Numbered from the stretch's first letter, positions 1-6,224 are shown. The stretch is 15,454 nucleotides of DNA from Kiritimatiellia bacterium (GCA_017405115.1 JAFRBA010000282.1:1-15454); one strand, 5' to 3'. Translations and numbers: made by a program. The notes: generated from the letters alone by a model not told the origin.

Positions 1-1
1 C

Positions 2-91
2 CGGGCAGAGTACTGCCGCGTGGGCTGCGACGTGGGCCTCGACTGGGACGACGTGCCGACTTACTACAAGCTGCGGACAATTCTTCTTTAG
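2..91 (+). CDS. C-terminal end of an unidentified reading frame, cut by the window start
   Basis: An open frame enters from the left edge and ends at an amber codon at 89-91. The 29 residues include the stretches GLDWDDVPTYYKL and RTILL. I do not recognise the family from this piece. Its last residues, KLRTILL, followed in the same frame after the stop by AICDIERRHLQAQ, look like the sigma region 2.4 segment usually written as W-L-R-T-I-L-x-N before an R-R-H motif. The piece may therefore belong to the sigma remnant that follows, interrupted by a nonsense change. The alternative is the end of an unrelated gene. The residues before KLRTILL do not look like a sigma factor, so I hold both readings open. 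Confidence 0.4.
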   Translation, partial: RAEYCRVGCDVGLDWDDVPTYYKLRTILL

Positions 92-460
92 GCTATATGC
101 GACATCGAGCGTCGCCACCTTCAAGCGCAGGGACGCGACGCCTACAGGGAAGTTGAAAGTGTAAAGTGTAAAATTGAAAGTGAAGAAGCGTCGCCGTTCG
201 ACAACCTCCCAGCTGACATCACATCGCCCGCATCCCGCGTGGACAGGGACGAACGCCATGCGATTCTCCGCCGCGCACTTGCCGCGATGCCGGAGAACGA
301 CCGCGCAATCCTCGTCATGCGCCACTTCGACGGAATGGGCAACGCCGAATGCGCCGCCGCGCTGGGGCTTACGGAAAAGGCGGCGTCGATCCGCTATGTC
401 CGCGCATTGGAAAAACTGCAGCAGAAACTTGTGGAGGTCTCATGCTTCAGGAAGAACTGA
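92..460 (+). pseudogene. ECF-type sigma-70 factor, region 4 with remnant of region 2.4
   Basis: The frame is open from the codon after the amber stop at 89-91 to the TGA at 458-460. It begins with IERRHLQAQGRDAYREV, typical of the end of ECF region 2, and continues into a complete region 4 helix-turn-helix (LAAMPENDRAILVMRHFDG, then AALGLTEKAASIRYVRALEKL). Region 4 would contact the -35 promoter element. No ATG with a ribosome binding site precedes it; the GTG at 239 would give a 73-residue region-4-only product and also lacks a Shine-Dalgarno sequence. The linker between the regions is built from an AT-rich low-complexity sequence at 151-187. Either the gene is broken by the amber codon, or the full gene starts left of the window and carries a nonsense change. 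The last 19 bases overlap the kinase start, so the two were once, or still are, translationally coupled. Confidence 0.7.
151..187 (+). repeat. AT-rich low-complexity repeat (TGAAAGTG/TAAAGTG units)
   Basis: Within the GC-rich sigma remnant lies a short stretch made of near-identical units: TTGAAAGTG, TAAAGTG, TAAAATTGAAAGTG, then AAG AAG. Base composition differs sharply from both sides. It translates to an atypical linker (ESVKCKIESEE) between sigma regions 2 and 4. Short tandem repeats of this kind can arise by slippage or small-repeat insertion; a simple expanded linker is also possible. Confidence 0.5.
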
Positions 461-1641
461 CAAACGACTTGCGCCGGCTCGCGGCAGAACTTGACGAACT
501 CGGGAAATGCGAGGACTCACAACCGCCAGCGTTTCCGCCGATTGCGGACTTTGAGCCGATCTCCCTCCTCGGCTGCGGCGGAATGGGTGCGGTCTATGTG
601 GCGCGGCAGGTTTCGCTTGGGCGCGATGTCGCGGTCAAGGTCGTGTCGAATAACGTCTTTGATGCCCCACTCCCGGACGAGGCGCGAACCGTCGCTCAGC
701 TTCACCATCCAAATATCGTGCAGGTCTTTTCTGCGGGAGCCGATTCCGATTGCGCATGGTTCGCAATGGAACTGGTCAAAGGTGAAAGTGCCGAACGGCA
801 CGCTTTCGCGTCCGTCGAGGATGTCGCCCGCCTTGGAGCAACCGTTGCCGAGGCGCTTGCCTACGCCCATCGGTGCGGGATTCTCCACCGCGACGTGAAG
901 CCGTCCAACATTTTCATCGGCGACGACGGAAGAGTAAAGCTCGGCGACTTCGGACTTGCTTGCCTCGCCGCAGATGGCGCAAACGACAAAAGCGGCACGA
1001 AACGCTACATGGCGTCGGAAGTACTCAACGGCGGCGAAGCGACCGAAGCGAGCGACCTGTATTCGCTTGGCGTGACCTTGCGCGAACTGGCACGACCGCA
1101 AAAGACCGTCCCTCCCGACTTTGCCGCCATCTGCGCAAGGGCCACGGCAAATGATCCGTCTCGCCGCTACGAAAGCGTCGATGCCATGATAGCCGATCTT
1201 CGACGATTTCTTGCACACGAGCCTGTCGCCGCCAATCCGCCGTCGCCTTTGCGTCGTTTTCGCCTCTTTGCTCGACGCAACCCACTCGCGGCGTTTGGAA
1301 CTGTCGCCGCCGCGTTCCTGCTCGCGGCCTTTGTCGCCGCGCTTGTGGTCGGCTACGTGAAGACTGCACGCGCACTTGAAGCAACACACAGGGAAGCGGC
1401 AAAGGCAGCGTACTCTCTCGCAGGTGCGCTTGCAACGGTAGAACGCGGAGAACGCGACCCCCGCGACGCCGAACTTCGCCGTGCGTTGGAGTTCGCCGAA
1501 TCCCTCAATGCGCGTTTCCCAGGCGACAAGACGATTTTAGACGCCATAGAGACGCTTAAGAAGGCGCGTGAGGCACATTCAAAACTGCCGACCCGCCCGC
1601 GCCGCCCACGAAGATTTGACGCAGAGAATAATCCGAGGTAG
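442..1641 (+). CDS. Transmembrane Hanks-type Ser/Thr protein kinase
   Basis: 399-residue eukaryotic-like serine/threonine kinase. The start is ATG 442, preceded by GGAGG at 433-437; a longer frame opening at 349 has no ribosome binding site and runs through sigma coding sequence. Visible motifs: glycine loop LLGCGGMGAVY (42-52), ATP-anchoring Lys66 in VAVKV, catalytic HRDVKPSN (149-156), DFG (169-171), an APE-like ASE (191-193), and Asp205 in the DLYSLG helix. The catalytic residues are all present, so the enzyme should be active. A hydrophobic segment at about 283-306, flanked by Arg/Lys, predicts one membrane span. The outer part (307-399) is short, charged and helical, without recognisable PASTA or WD repeats. 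A sigma fragment immediately upstream is a pairing common in Planctomycetes and Verrucomicrobia. That suggests a signalling pair in which the kinase acted on sigma-dependent transcription, which is inference. Confidence 0.93.
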   Translation: MLQEELTNDLRRLAAELDELGKCEDSQPPAFPPIADFEPISLLGCGGMGAVYVARQVSLGRDVAVKVVSNNVFDAPLPDEARTVAQLHHPNIVQVFSAGADSDCAWFAMELVKGESAERHAFASVEDVARLGATVAEALAYAHRCGILHRDVKPSNIFIGDDGRVKLGDFGLACLAADGANDKSGTKRYMASEVLNGGEATEASDLYSLGVTLRELARPQKTVPPDFAAICARATANDPSRRYESVDAMIADLRRFLAHEPVAANPPSPLRRFRLFARRNPLAAFGTVAAAFLLAAFVAALVVGYVKTARALEATHREAAKAAYSLAGALATVERGERDPRDAELRRALEFAESLNARFPGDKTILDAIETLKKAREAHSKLPTRPRRPRRFDAENNPR

Positions 1642-1645
1642 GCTT

Positions 1646-1789
1646 ATGGCAATGCCGCAAAGAGACAACTTGATCGAACAGATCCACCGGCTTGAAGGAT
1701 TGATCGCCGTTGCGGAACGGCAGAAGGATTGGGCCGAGCTTGAGCGGTTAAAGGAGCGGCTTCGCGCCCTTATTGATCAGATGGCGTGA
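1646..1789 (+). CDS. Small amphipathic helical protein downstream of the kinase
   Basis: 47-residue protein starting at ATG 1646, five bases after the kinase stop, with GAGG at 1635-1638. A second ATG at 1652 is a possible alternative. It is almost entirely one predicted helix with heptad-like hydrophobics (LIEQIHRLEGLIAV, then LERLKERLRALIDQM), so a coiled-coil or helical hairpin is likely. No Cys, signal peptide or membrane segment is visible. I do not recognise a family. The tight spacing and same strand indicate cotranscription with the kinase; it could be an adaptor, substrate or regulator of it, but the sequence gives no direct proof. Confidence 0.7.
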   Translation: MAMPQRDNLIEQIHRLEGLIAVAERQKDWAELERLKERLRALIDQMA

Positions 1790-1859
1790 CACGCCCCGCC
1801 TGCCGCGCCAGGAAACGCCACGTTGGCCCGTGTCGGGCTTTTGCGGACGGGATGTACGG

Positions 1860-1928
1860 TTGACGAGCGCCACTTGCATACTCTACGAGGGTATGGTTTC
1901 AGAAAACAGGAAAGGAAAATCGAGTACA
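1860..1928 (+). promoter_or_regulatory. CsoR-type operator and promoter region
   Basis: A 19-base interrupted palindrome, CATACTC-TACGA-GGGTATG, lies at 1877-1895 just before the repressor gene. The arms match at six of seven positions. Its form, ATAC(T/C)C followed by GGGTAT, resembles known CsoR operators with TACCC/GGGTA half sites. A possible -35 box, TTGACG (1860-1865), stands 11 bases upstream; the -10 would fall inside the palindrome (around 1883-1888) but is poor. Binding of the repressor here would block its own operon, and metal would release it. The autoregulation model is family knowledge plus position. Confidence 0.65.
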
Positions 1929-2207
1929 ATGAAGAAGTGCATGGAAGACGTGACGTCGCTGCAACTGCGGCTGAAGAAGGTCGTGGGGCAGCTGAACGGC
2001 ATACAGAAGATGCTTGCGGAGGATGTGCCCTGCGAGGACATCCTCACCCAGCTCAACGCGGTGAACGGGGCACTGCACAAGATCTCGTTCATCATTCTCG
2101 ACGGACACCTCCGCCACTGCGTCCGCGAGGGCATCGAGAGCGGCAACGCGGACGAGACGATAGAGGCGTTCGCGGAGGCGCTGGAGAACTTCTCGAAGAT
2201 GGCATAG
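1929..2207 (+). CDS. csoR: CsoR/RcnR/FrmR-family metal-sensing repressor, Cu(I)-type ligand set
   Basis: 92-residue all-helical DNA-binding repressor. The start is ATG 1929; the in-frame ATG at 1893 lies inside the operator palindrome and its purine run is too close. A purine-rich AGGAAAGGAAAA lies 11-20 bases upstream of 1929. The family core is clear: LQLRLKKVVGQLNGIQKML, then VPCEDILTQLNAV, then GHLRHCV. The ligand residues are Cys35, His60 and Cys64, the same 25-then-4 spacing as Cys-His-Cys in copper sensors (C36/H61/C65 in M. tuberculosis CsoR). RcnR would have His at the last position. This supports Cu(I), although Cys-rich sensors of other soft metals or sulfur species cannot be excluded. 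It lies ten bases upstream of the metal ATPase on the same strand, so it most likely represses that operon. Confidence 0.9.
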   Translation: MKKCMEDVTSLQLRLKKVVGQLNGIQKMLAEDVPCEDILTQLNAVNGALHKISFIILDGHLRHCVREGIESGNADETIEAFAEALENFSKMA

Positions 2208-2217
2208 GAGCGCTCAA

Positions 2218-4194
2218 ATGGGATCATGTTGCGGAGCGAGCGCGGAGGCAAAGGCGGCGGCTGTCGCGAACAGCGGCTTCTGGGCTTTGGCGGAGAAGGT
2301 GGCGGCGTCACTTGCGAGCTGGCCGTCAATAGCGGTGTCGGGGCTTGCGCTTCTCGCAAGCTTTCTGTTGATGGGACATGGCTGCGGCGGGCATTCCGAC
2401 GTCGGCTGGCACAGTTGGCGGCAAGCCGCCGATCCCGCGTGGATTCCGCTTCTCCTCTGCGGCCTTCCCGTCCTGAAGGAGGCAACGGAAGCGATCATCG
2501 TCGAGCGACGCATCCGGGCCGCTCTCCTCATTTCCACTGCAATGGTCGCGTGTGTTGCCATCGGACAGCTTTTCGCCGCCGGCGAGGTCGCGTTCATCAT
2601 GGCGCTTGGCGAGAAGTTGGAGAAGCTGACCGTCAGCCGGGCGAAGAAGGGTCTCCACAAACTCGTCGCGCTCGTTCCGCAGACCGCCCGCCGCGTGGTG
2701 ACGTGTCCCAAGTGCCGCGCAAAGGGAATCTTCTTCAAGGACGTGCCGGTCGGCGAGATTGCGCCCGGCGACGCCGTAATGGTAAAGCCCGGCGCGACGA
2801 TCCCCGTGGACGGAACGATAGCCGAAGGCGCGACGACCGTGGACCAGAGCGTGATGACGGGCGAATCGCTGCCGGTTGACAAGGCGGTTGGCGACGAGGT
2901 GTATTCGGGAACGGTCAACCGCTTCGGCGCGATTACGGTCAAGGCCACGAAAGCTGGCGCAGACGGTTCGCTCCAGAAGATGATACGCCTCGTCAGGGAG
3001 GCCGAGGGACGGAAGGCTCCCATGCAGCGCATTGCCGACAAGTGGGCCGCGATACTCGTGCCCGCCTCGATGACAATCGCGCTCCTGACATTCGCGGGCG
3101 TATGGACATTCTACGGCGACGTGCACACGGCGCTCCTTCGCGGCGTCACGGTCATGGTCGTGTTCTGCCCGTGCGCTCTCGCTCTCGCGACGCCCACGTC
3201 CGTCATGGCGGCGATTGGGCAGGCCACGAAATACGGCGTAATCGTCAAGTCGGGCGAGGCGCTAGAACGGATGGGCACGGTGTCCGTTGCCTGTTTCGAC
3301 AAGACGGGAACCCTCACGACAGGCAAGCTCGGCGTCGCCTATTCGACGGACGGCGAGACGCTTGCGCTTGCGGCGAGCGTGGAGGCCATGAGCGAACACC
3401 CGCTCGCCAAGGCGATCTGCGCCGCAACGTCGGCTAGACCATGTGAAGGCTTCGCGATGTCGCCTGGACGCGGCGTGAGAGGCACGGTCGATGGAATGTC
3501 CGTCGTCTGCGGAACGGAGCAATGGCTCAGCGAATGTGGTGTGGCAGAACCACCGCAGACGGTCGCAGAAACCGCCAGCCGCCTCCGCGCAGAAGGAAAG
3601 GCCGTCGTGTTTGTGGCCGCGAACGACACAGTTCGCGGGATCGTCGCGCTTGCCGACACGCTACGCGACGGCGGCAAGGCGGCTATAGCCGACCTCGCAT
3701 CAAGCGGCGTTGGCGCCTATCTCCTTACGGGCGACCATGCGGCGACGGCGCAGTCGGTTGCGGACGCGCTCGGCATAGCCGAGGTCAAAGCGGAGCTTCT
3801 TCCGGCAGACAAGGCGAAGACCATCGAGGAAATCGAACAAGATGGGCGACGCTGCTGCATGGTCGGCGACGGCGTGAACGACGCGGTCGCACTGAAAACC
3901 GCCTACGTCGGCATCGCGATGGGAGGCGCGGGCAGCGACATCGCGGTAGAGGCGGCGGACGTTGCGCTTGTCGGCGACGACCTCTCGAAAATCGGCTACT
4001 TGAAGCGGCTTTCCGTCGCGTGCGTCCGTCTCATCAAGACGAACATCGCAATCTCGATGACAATCAACGCCTGCGCGATCACATGCTCCGTCTTGGGGCT
4101 TCTCGGACCCGTCAGCGGCGCGCTCGTCCACAATCTCGGCTCTGTTCTCGTCGTCCTGAACGGCGCGATGCTCTACGACCGCAAGTTTCGGTGA
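2218..4194 (+). CDS. P1B-type heavy-metal-translocating ATPase (probable copper exporter) lacking an HMA domain
   Basis: 658-residue P-type ATPase that pumps a soft metal ion out of the cytoplasm. The start is ATG 2218 with AGGAG at 2206-2210 overlapping the repressor stop. Motifs: TGES (214-217) in the actuator domain, CPC (317-319) in the transport membrane helix, DKTGT with phospho-Asp361, SEHPLAKAI (His394-Pro395), TGD (504-506) and GDGVND (550-555). It is short because the usual N-terminal GMTCxxC domain is absent. In its place are Cys4-Cys5 and the soluble-side motif HGCGGH (54-59). An extra CPKC pair (163/166) sits at the entry to the actuator domain. The CPC helix reads CALALATPT, as in copper pumps, but the last helix reads VHNLGSVLVVLN, closer to Zn/Cd pumps and without the Cu-type MxxSS. 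Substrate is therefore uncertain; the CsoR neighbour favours Cu(I). Confidence 0.93.
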   Translation: MGSCCGASAEAKAAAVANSGFWALAEKVAASLASWPSIAVSGLALLASFLLMGHGCGGHSDVGWHSWRQAADPAWIPLLLCGLPVLKEATEAIIVERRIRAALLISTAMVACVAIGQLFAAGEVAFIMALGEKLEKLTVSRAKKGLHKLVALVPQTARRVVTCPKCRAKGIFFKDVPVGEIAPGDAVMVKPGATIPVDGTIAEGATTVDQSVMTGESLPVDKAVGDEVYSGTVNRFGAITVKATKAGADGSLQKMIRLVREAEGRKAPMQRIADKWAAILVPASMTIALLTFAGVWTFYGDVHTALLRGVTVMVVFCPCALALATPTSVMAAIGQATKYGVIVKSGEALERMGTVSVACFDKTGTLTTGKLGVAYSTDGETLALAASVEAMSEHPLAKAICAATSARPCEGFAMSPGRGVRGTVDGMSVVCGTEQWLSECGVAEPPQTVAETASRLRAEGKAVVFVAANDTVRGIVALADTLRDGGKAAIADLASSGVGAYLLTGDHAATAQSVADALGIAEVKAELLPADKAKTIEEIEQDGRRCCMVGDGVNDAVALKTAYVGIAMGGAGSDIAVEAADVALVGDDLSKIGYLKRLSVACVRLIKTNIAISMTINACAITCSVLGLLGPVSGALVHNLGSVLVVLNGAMLYDRKFR

Positions 4195-4218
4195 TTCGGT
4201 GATTCTTGAAAGTTCACC
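4187..4218 (+). terminator. Weak hairpin after the metal ATPase, with tandem 8-mer
   Basis: TTCGGTGA is tandemly duplicated at 4187-4202, spanning the ATPase stop codon. The second copy pairs with downstream sequence: CGGTGA (4197-4202) with TCACCG (4213-4218), loop of ten bases. No T-run follows directly; the first is TTTT at 4229-4232. It could end the operon transcript weakly, but the evidence is thin. Confidence 0.3.
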
Positions 4219-4223
4219 GCCAC

Positions 4224-4252
4224 TTGTGTTTTACCCACCGTTATGTTAAAAT
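4224..4252 (+). promoter_or_regulatory. Sigma-70-like promoter for the Rpn nuclease gene
   Basis: TTGTGT (4224-4229), a 17-base spacer, then TAAAAT (4247-4252), in a locally AT-rich patch. Predicted transcription start is near 4259, which places the ATG at 4243 upstream of the message and leaves ATG 4306 and ATG 4418 as usable starts. It gives the nuclease gene its own promoter independent of the metal operon. Confidence 0.6.
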
Positions 4253-4305
4253 ACGCTTGTTTTTCGATAGGGTTATTGTGCCCTCGAACGGAGAGCAAAG
4301 ACAGA

Positions 4306-4425
4306 ATGACGACGACAAGCAAGACAGTTCGCATCAACTGCGATGGCGTAAAGGCGGCAACTGCGGCCTTTATGCGCGTTGTTGTCTGTCGTTCCAATCC
4401 GAAGGAAAGGCGGCTTTATGAATGA
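4306..4425 (+). CDS. Possible 39-residue leader ORF overlapping the nuclease start
   Basis: Short frame from ATG 4306 to TGA 4423-4425, overlapping the first codons of the nuclease gene (ATG 4418) in another frame. GGAG at 4290-4293 is 12 bases upstream, which is rather far. The product (MTTTSKTVRINCDGVKAATA at its start) has no signal peptide, membrane segment or family I know. If translated it would couple to the nuclease gene, since its stop lies past the nuclease start. It may equally be untranslated leader sequence. Confidence 0.3.
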   Translation: MTTTSKTVRINCDGVKAATAAFMRVVVCRSNPKERRLYE

Positions 4426-5368
4426 GTTGAAGTATGTCGATCCAAAGGCCGACTTGACTTTCAAGAAGGTCTTTGGCGAACATTCGGACTTGCTTGCAAG
4501 TCTCTTGAATGCTTTGCTGCCCTTGCCGGAGGATGGCAAGATCGTTTCAATCGAATATCTTCCGCCGGAGATCGTTCCCGACGACCCGCTGCACAAAGAC
4601 AGCATTGTAGATGTTCGCTGCAAGGATCAGAATGGTCGCCAGTTCATTGTGGAGATGCAGATGATTTGGTCGCCCGATTACAATCAACGCGCACTCTTCA
4701 ACGCAGCCAAGGCGTACTCTCGCGAACTTCCGGCGGGCGGAAACTACCGAAATCTCAAGACTGTCTATTCGCTGAACCTCTTGAACGACAACCTTGACCT
4801 CGATGTGCCGCAGTGGTATCACCACTATCGTCTGGAACATCGCGAGGTCAAGGGCGAGACGATAGACGGGATTCAGCTTGTTTTCGTTGAGCTTAAGAAG
4901 TTCACGCCGCACACTTGGCCGGAGCGGAAAATGGCGGTGCTGTGGCTTCGCTTCCTTACGGAGATCAACGGCAAGATTCGCAAGGCCCCGCCGGAACTCG
5001 AGGAGAATCCGGAGGTCAGGAAAGCCCTCGAAATGGTGGAAGTTGCCGCCCTCACGCCGGAAGAGCGGGCGAAGTACGACGGCTTTCAGGATTGGCTTTG
5101 CCGCGAAACGCGGCGAGCGAACGCTGAGCGAGAGGCAGAAAAGGTGCCGGGGCTTAAAGCCGAACGCGATGCAGAGAAGGCTCGCGCTGACGCGGCCGTT
5201 GCCGAGCGCGACGCGGCAATCGAAAAAATACGGCAGTCTGCGCGGCAGATGAAGGCAGACGGCATGGCCGTGGAAACTATAGCCAAATACACAGGCCTAT
5301 CTGCCTCCGAAATCGCTCGGCTCTCGCTTCCGCTCGGCTCGGAGAGCGCACCGCGCTCTCCCCGCTAA
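4418..5368 (+). CDS. Rpn-family recombination-promoting nuclease / putative transposase (PD-(D/E)XK)
   Basis: 316-residue protein starting at ATG 4418, with AAGGAAAGG about eight bases upstream. The opening YVDPKADLTFKKVFG is the hallmark of this family, once annotated as PD-(D/E)XK transposases. Asp65 in SIVDVRC and Glu79-x-Gln81 in IVEMQM form the nuclease core. Known relatives (RpnA-E of E. coli) are DNA endonucleases that raise RecA-independent recombination. The C-terminal part is a charged coiled coil (about residues 235-280, AERDAEKARADAAVAERDA) ending in a helix-turn-helix-like segment, GMAVETIAKYTGLSASEIAR, that may bind DNA. The final residues, ESAPRSPR, are encoded by a perfect hairpin (5341-5361), so the tail may be recent read-through into repeat DNA. 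It is a self-contained unit with its own promoter and needs no neighbour. Confidence 0.9.
   Translation: MNELKYVDPKADLTFKKVFGEHSDLLASLLNALLPLPEDGKIVSIEYLPPEIVPDDPLHKDSIVDVRCKDQNGRQFIVEMQMIWSPDYNQRALFNAAKAYSRELPAGGNYRNLKTVYSLNLLNDNLDLDVPQWYHHYRLEHREVKGETIDGIQLVFVELKKFTPHTWPERKMAVLWLRFLTEINGKIRKAPPELEENPEVRKALEMVEVAALTPEERAKYDGFQDWLCRETRRANAEREAEKVPGLKAERDAEKARADAAVAERDAAIEKIRQSARQMKADGMAVETIAKYTGLSASEIARLSLPLGSESAPRSPR
5341..5361. repeat. Perfect 9-bp inverted repeat in the 3' end of the nuclease gene
   Basis: GGAGAGCGC-ACC-GCGCTCTCC, nine base pairs with a three-base loop, just inside the stop codon. No T-run follows, so it is not a classic terminator. It is the first of four hairpins in 300 bases and probably belongs to the same palindromic repeat patch. 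Confidence 0.6.
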
Positions 5369-5454
5369 CGCGGCGGTTATGCGCTCTAAAACCAATCTCA
5401 ATCGTGAAACTGCAAATGAAAGGAACAAGCCCATAAAACAGTGAAACGGTCATA

Positions 5455-5514
5455 GGCGGGGCAATGTCCCGCCACGGTCGCCGCATCGGTAGGGCGCGAT
5501 GACCCCATCGCGCC
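5455..5514. repeat. REP-like double hairpin
   Basis: Two hairpins in tandem. The first pairs GGCGGGGC (5455-5462) with GTCCCGCC (5466-5473), including one G-T pair. The second pairs GGCGCGATG (5493-5501) with CATCGCGCC (5506-5514), nine perfect pairs with a four-base loop. The arrangement of two GC-rich palindromes in an intergenic space resembles REP/BIME elements, which spread through genomes with the help of Y1-type transposases. Only one copy is in the window, so repetition genome-wide is not shown. Confidence 0.55.
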
Positions 5515-5744
5515 GCCAGCCGATGAAGCGCGACAAGATGATTTAAGCAATGCTGCAAAGCAGTCGCCTGTGGGAATGTAGGAAGTTCGCATCCGACGAC
5601 ACTATGCAGAGGAAACGCGCAAGCGTTTGCCTCTCATCGTGTTTCGGATAAGGCAATTCCTACAGCCTCCACAGGAACACGATGGGAGGTTTTTTCATGG
5701 CCTCAAATCGTGTCAGACCGCCGAACAGCGGCGCGGCACGGAAC

Positions 5745-5802
5745 GAGGACAAGCCCGATCCTTGCGAAGTGGAACACCAACAGGGCACAAGGAAAAAGAA
5801 CA
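5745..5802 (+). repeat. Leader repeat, copy A, upstream of the first zinc-ribbon gene
   Basis: GAGGACAAGCCC followed by CCTTGCGAA, then an A/G-rich run ending in AAGGAAAAAGAACA before ATG 5803. The same arrangement occurs at 6646-6696 before the lipoprotein gene. The shared core spans about 24 bases with few differences. Both copies sit directly in front of a gene and include its ribosome binding site. Confidence 0.6.
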
Positions 5803-6000
5803 ATGAGAAATTACTGTAAACATTGCCGCTTATACTTTGACGACGATCGCGTGTTAAGGAGAGGACGGTGCCCTGACCGCGGTGATCGGTTGACAGATAG
5901 GTCTGTCGGCTCTGATCCTGACCCTGACGGCATATTGGACGACATGTTCCCCGATGGCGAGGATGATGGATTCTCACCAAGTACATTCTTCGACCGATAA
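5803..6000 (+). CDS. Small zinc-ribbon-like protein with acidic tail
   Basis: 65 residues from ATG 5803, with AAGGA nine bases upstream; the in-frame ATG at 5710 is unlikely because the intervening codons are leader-repeat sequence. The N-terminus has YCKHC (Cys5, Cys8) and then RCPDRG (Cys23), a rubredoxin/zinc-ribbon layout in which the fourth Cys is Arg26. The codon is CGC, one transition away from TGC, so the second knuckle looks recently lost or the site may bind metal with three Cys. The remainder is strongly acidic (DPDPDGILDD, then DGEDDG). No known family. The next gene starts 11 bases after its stop on the same strand and also encodes a zinc-ribbon protein, so the two probably work together. 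Confidence 0.65.
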   Translation: MRNYCKHCRLYFDDDRVLRRGRCPDRGDRLTDRSVGSDPDPDGILDDMFPDGEDDGFSPSTFFDR

Positions 6001-6011
6001 GGAGGTGTTGG

Positions 6012-6224
6012 ATGTCAGAACCTTACATCAACTTGCGCACCTCAGACAAAGGCAAAGTGTACATATCTTGGAGAGAAGCACTATCGCGTTACGGCTGGTA
6101 TTGTTTCGTGTGTGATTGCGCCATCCCTAAAAATCACCATAGCAGGATTTGCCCACTATGCGGAGATCACAATATGGATCCCTTTGAAATAGGGTATAAG
6201 ATTCGTTATCTGATTGAAGATTGA
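6012..6224 (+). CDS. Small zinc-ribbon protein
   Basis: 70 residues with a strong ribosome binding site, AAGGAGG at 5999-6005, ahead of ATG 6012. Four Cys form two knuckles, CFVC (31-34) and CPLC (47-50), with an extra Cys36 and a His pair (42-43) between them. It opens with a possible beta-hairpin (YINLRTSDKGKVYISWREAL). No signal peptide or membrane segment is seen, so it should be cytoplasmic. I do not recognise a family; intact zinc ribbons usually bind nucleic acid or protein. It lies inside the 5803-8415 run, 11 bases after the previous gene and 42 bases before the next. Confidence 0.75.
   Translation: MSEPYINLRTSDKGKVYISWREALSRYGWYCFVCDCAIPKNHHSRICPLCGDHNMDPFEIGYKIRYLIED

Larger units (their letters stand above)
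5369..5802. other. Hairpin-rich intergenic region without convincing genes
   Basis: 434 bases lie between the nuclease stop and the next credible start. I see no supported protein of normal size here. The stretch holds two strong hairpins (listed separately at 5455-5514), another imperfect hairpin at 5608-5634 (AGAGG-AAACGC, loop GCAA, GCGTTT-GCCTCT), and CCTCC (5666-5670) facing GGAGG (5685-5689) followed by six T, a weak terminator-like form. A 40-residue frame at 5697-5819, with GGGAGG before it, is possible but has no recognisable content. Its last third is the leader repeat described at 5745. Confidence 0.6.

Noticed and set aside
89..91. Amber codon recoded as an amino acid
   Set aside because: Other genes in the window, including the kinase and csoR, end normally at TAG.
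349..441. Extended N-terminus of the kinase
   Set aside because: No ribosome binding site at 349 and the segment overlaps sigma region 4; ATG 442 has GGAGG upstream.
517..1389. 290-codon open frame on the minus strand
   Set aside because: It lies wholly opposite the kinase gene, whose catalytic motifs are unmistakable; GC-rich codon structure commonly opens the complementary frame.
2214..3126. Two long minus-strand frames opposite the metal ATPase
   Set aside because: Opposite a protein with all P-type ATPase motifs; products are low-complexity and without family features.
4243..4305. Longer version of the leader ORF starting at 4243
   Set aside because: Its start lies upstream of the transcription start predicted from the promoter at 4224-4252.
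5666..5695. Rho-independent terminator (CCTCC, loop, GGAGG, six T)
   Set aside because: The stem is only five pairs with a 14-base loop; the GGGAGG may instead be a ribosome binding site for a short frame at 5697.
5697..5819. 40-residue ORF with GGGAGG upstream
   Set aside because: The product is low-complexity, has no features, and its end is the leader repeat; kept only as a remark in the intergenic entry.
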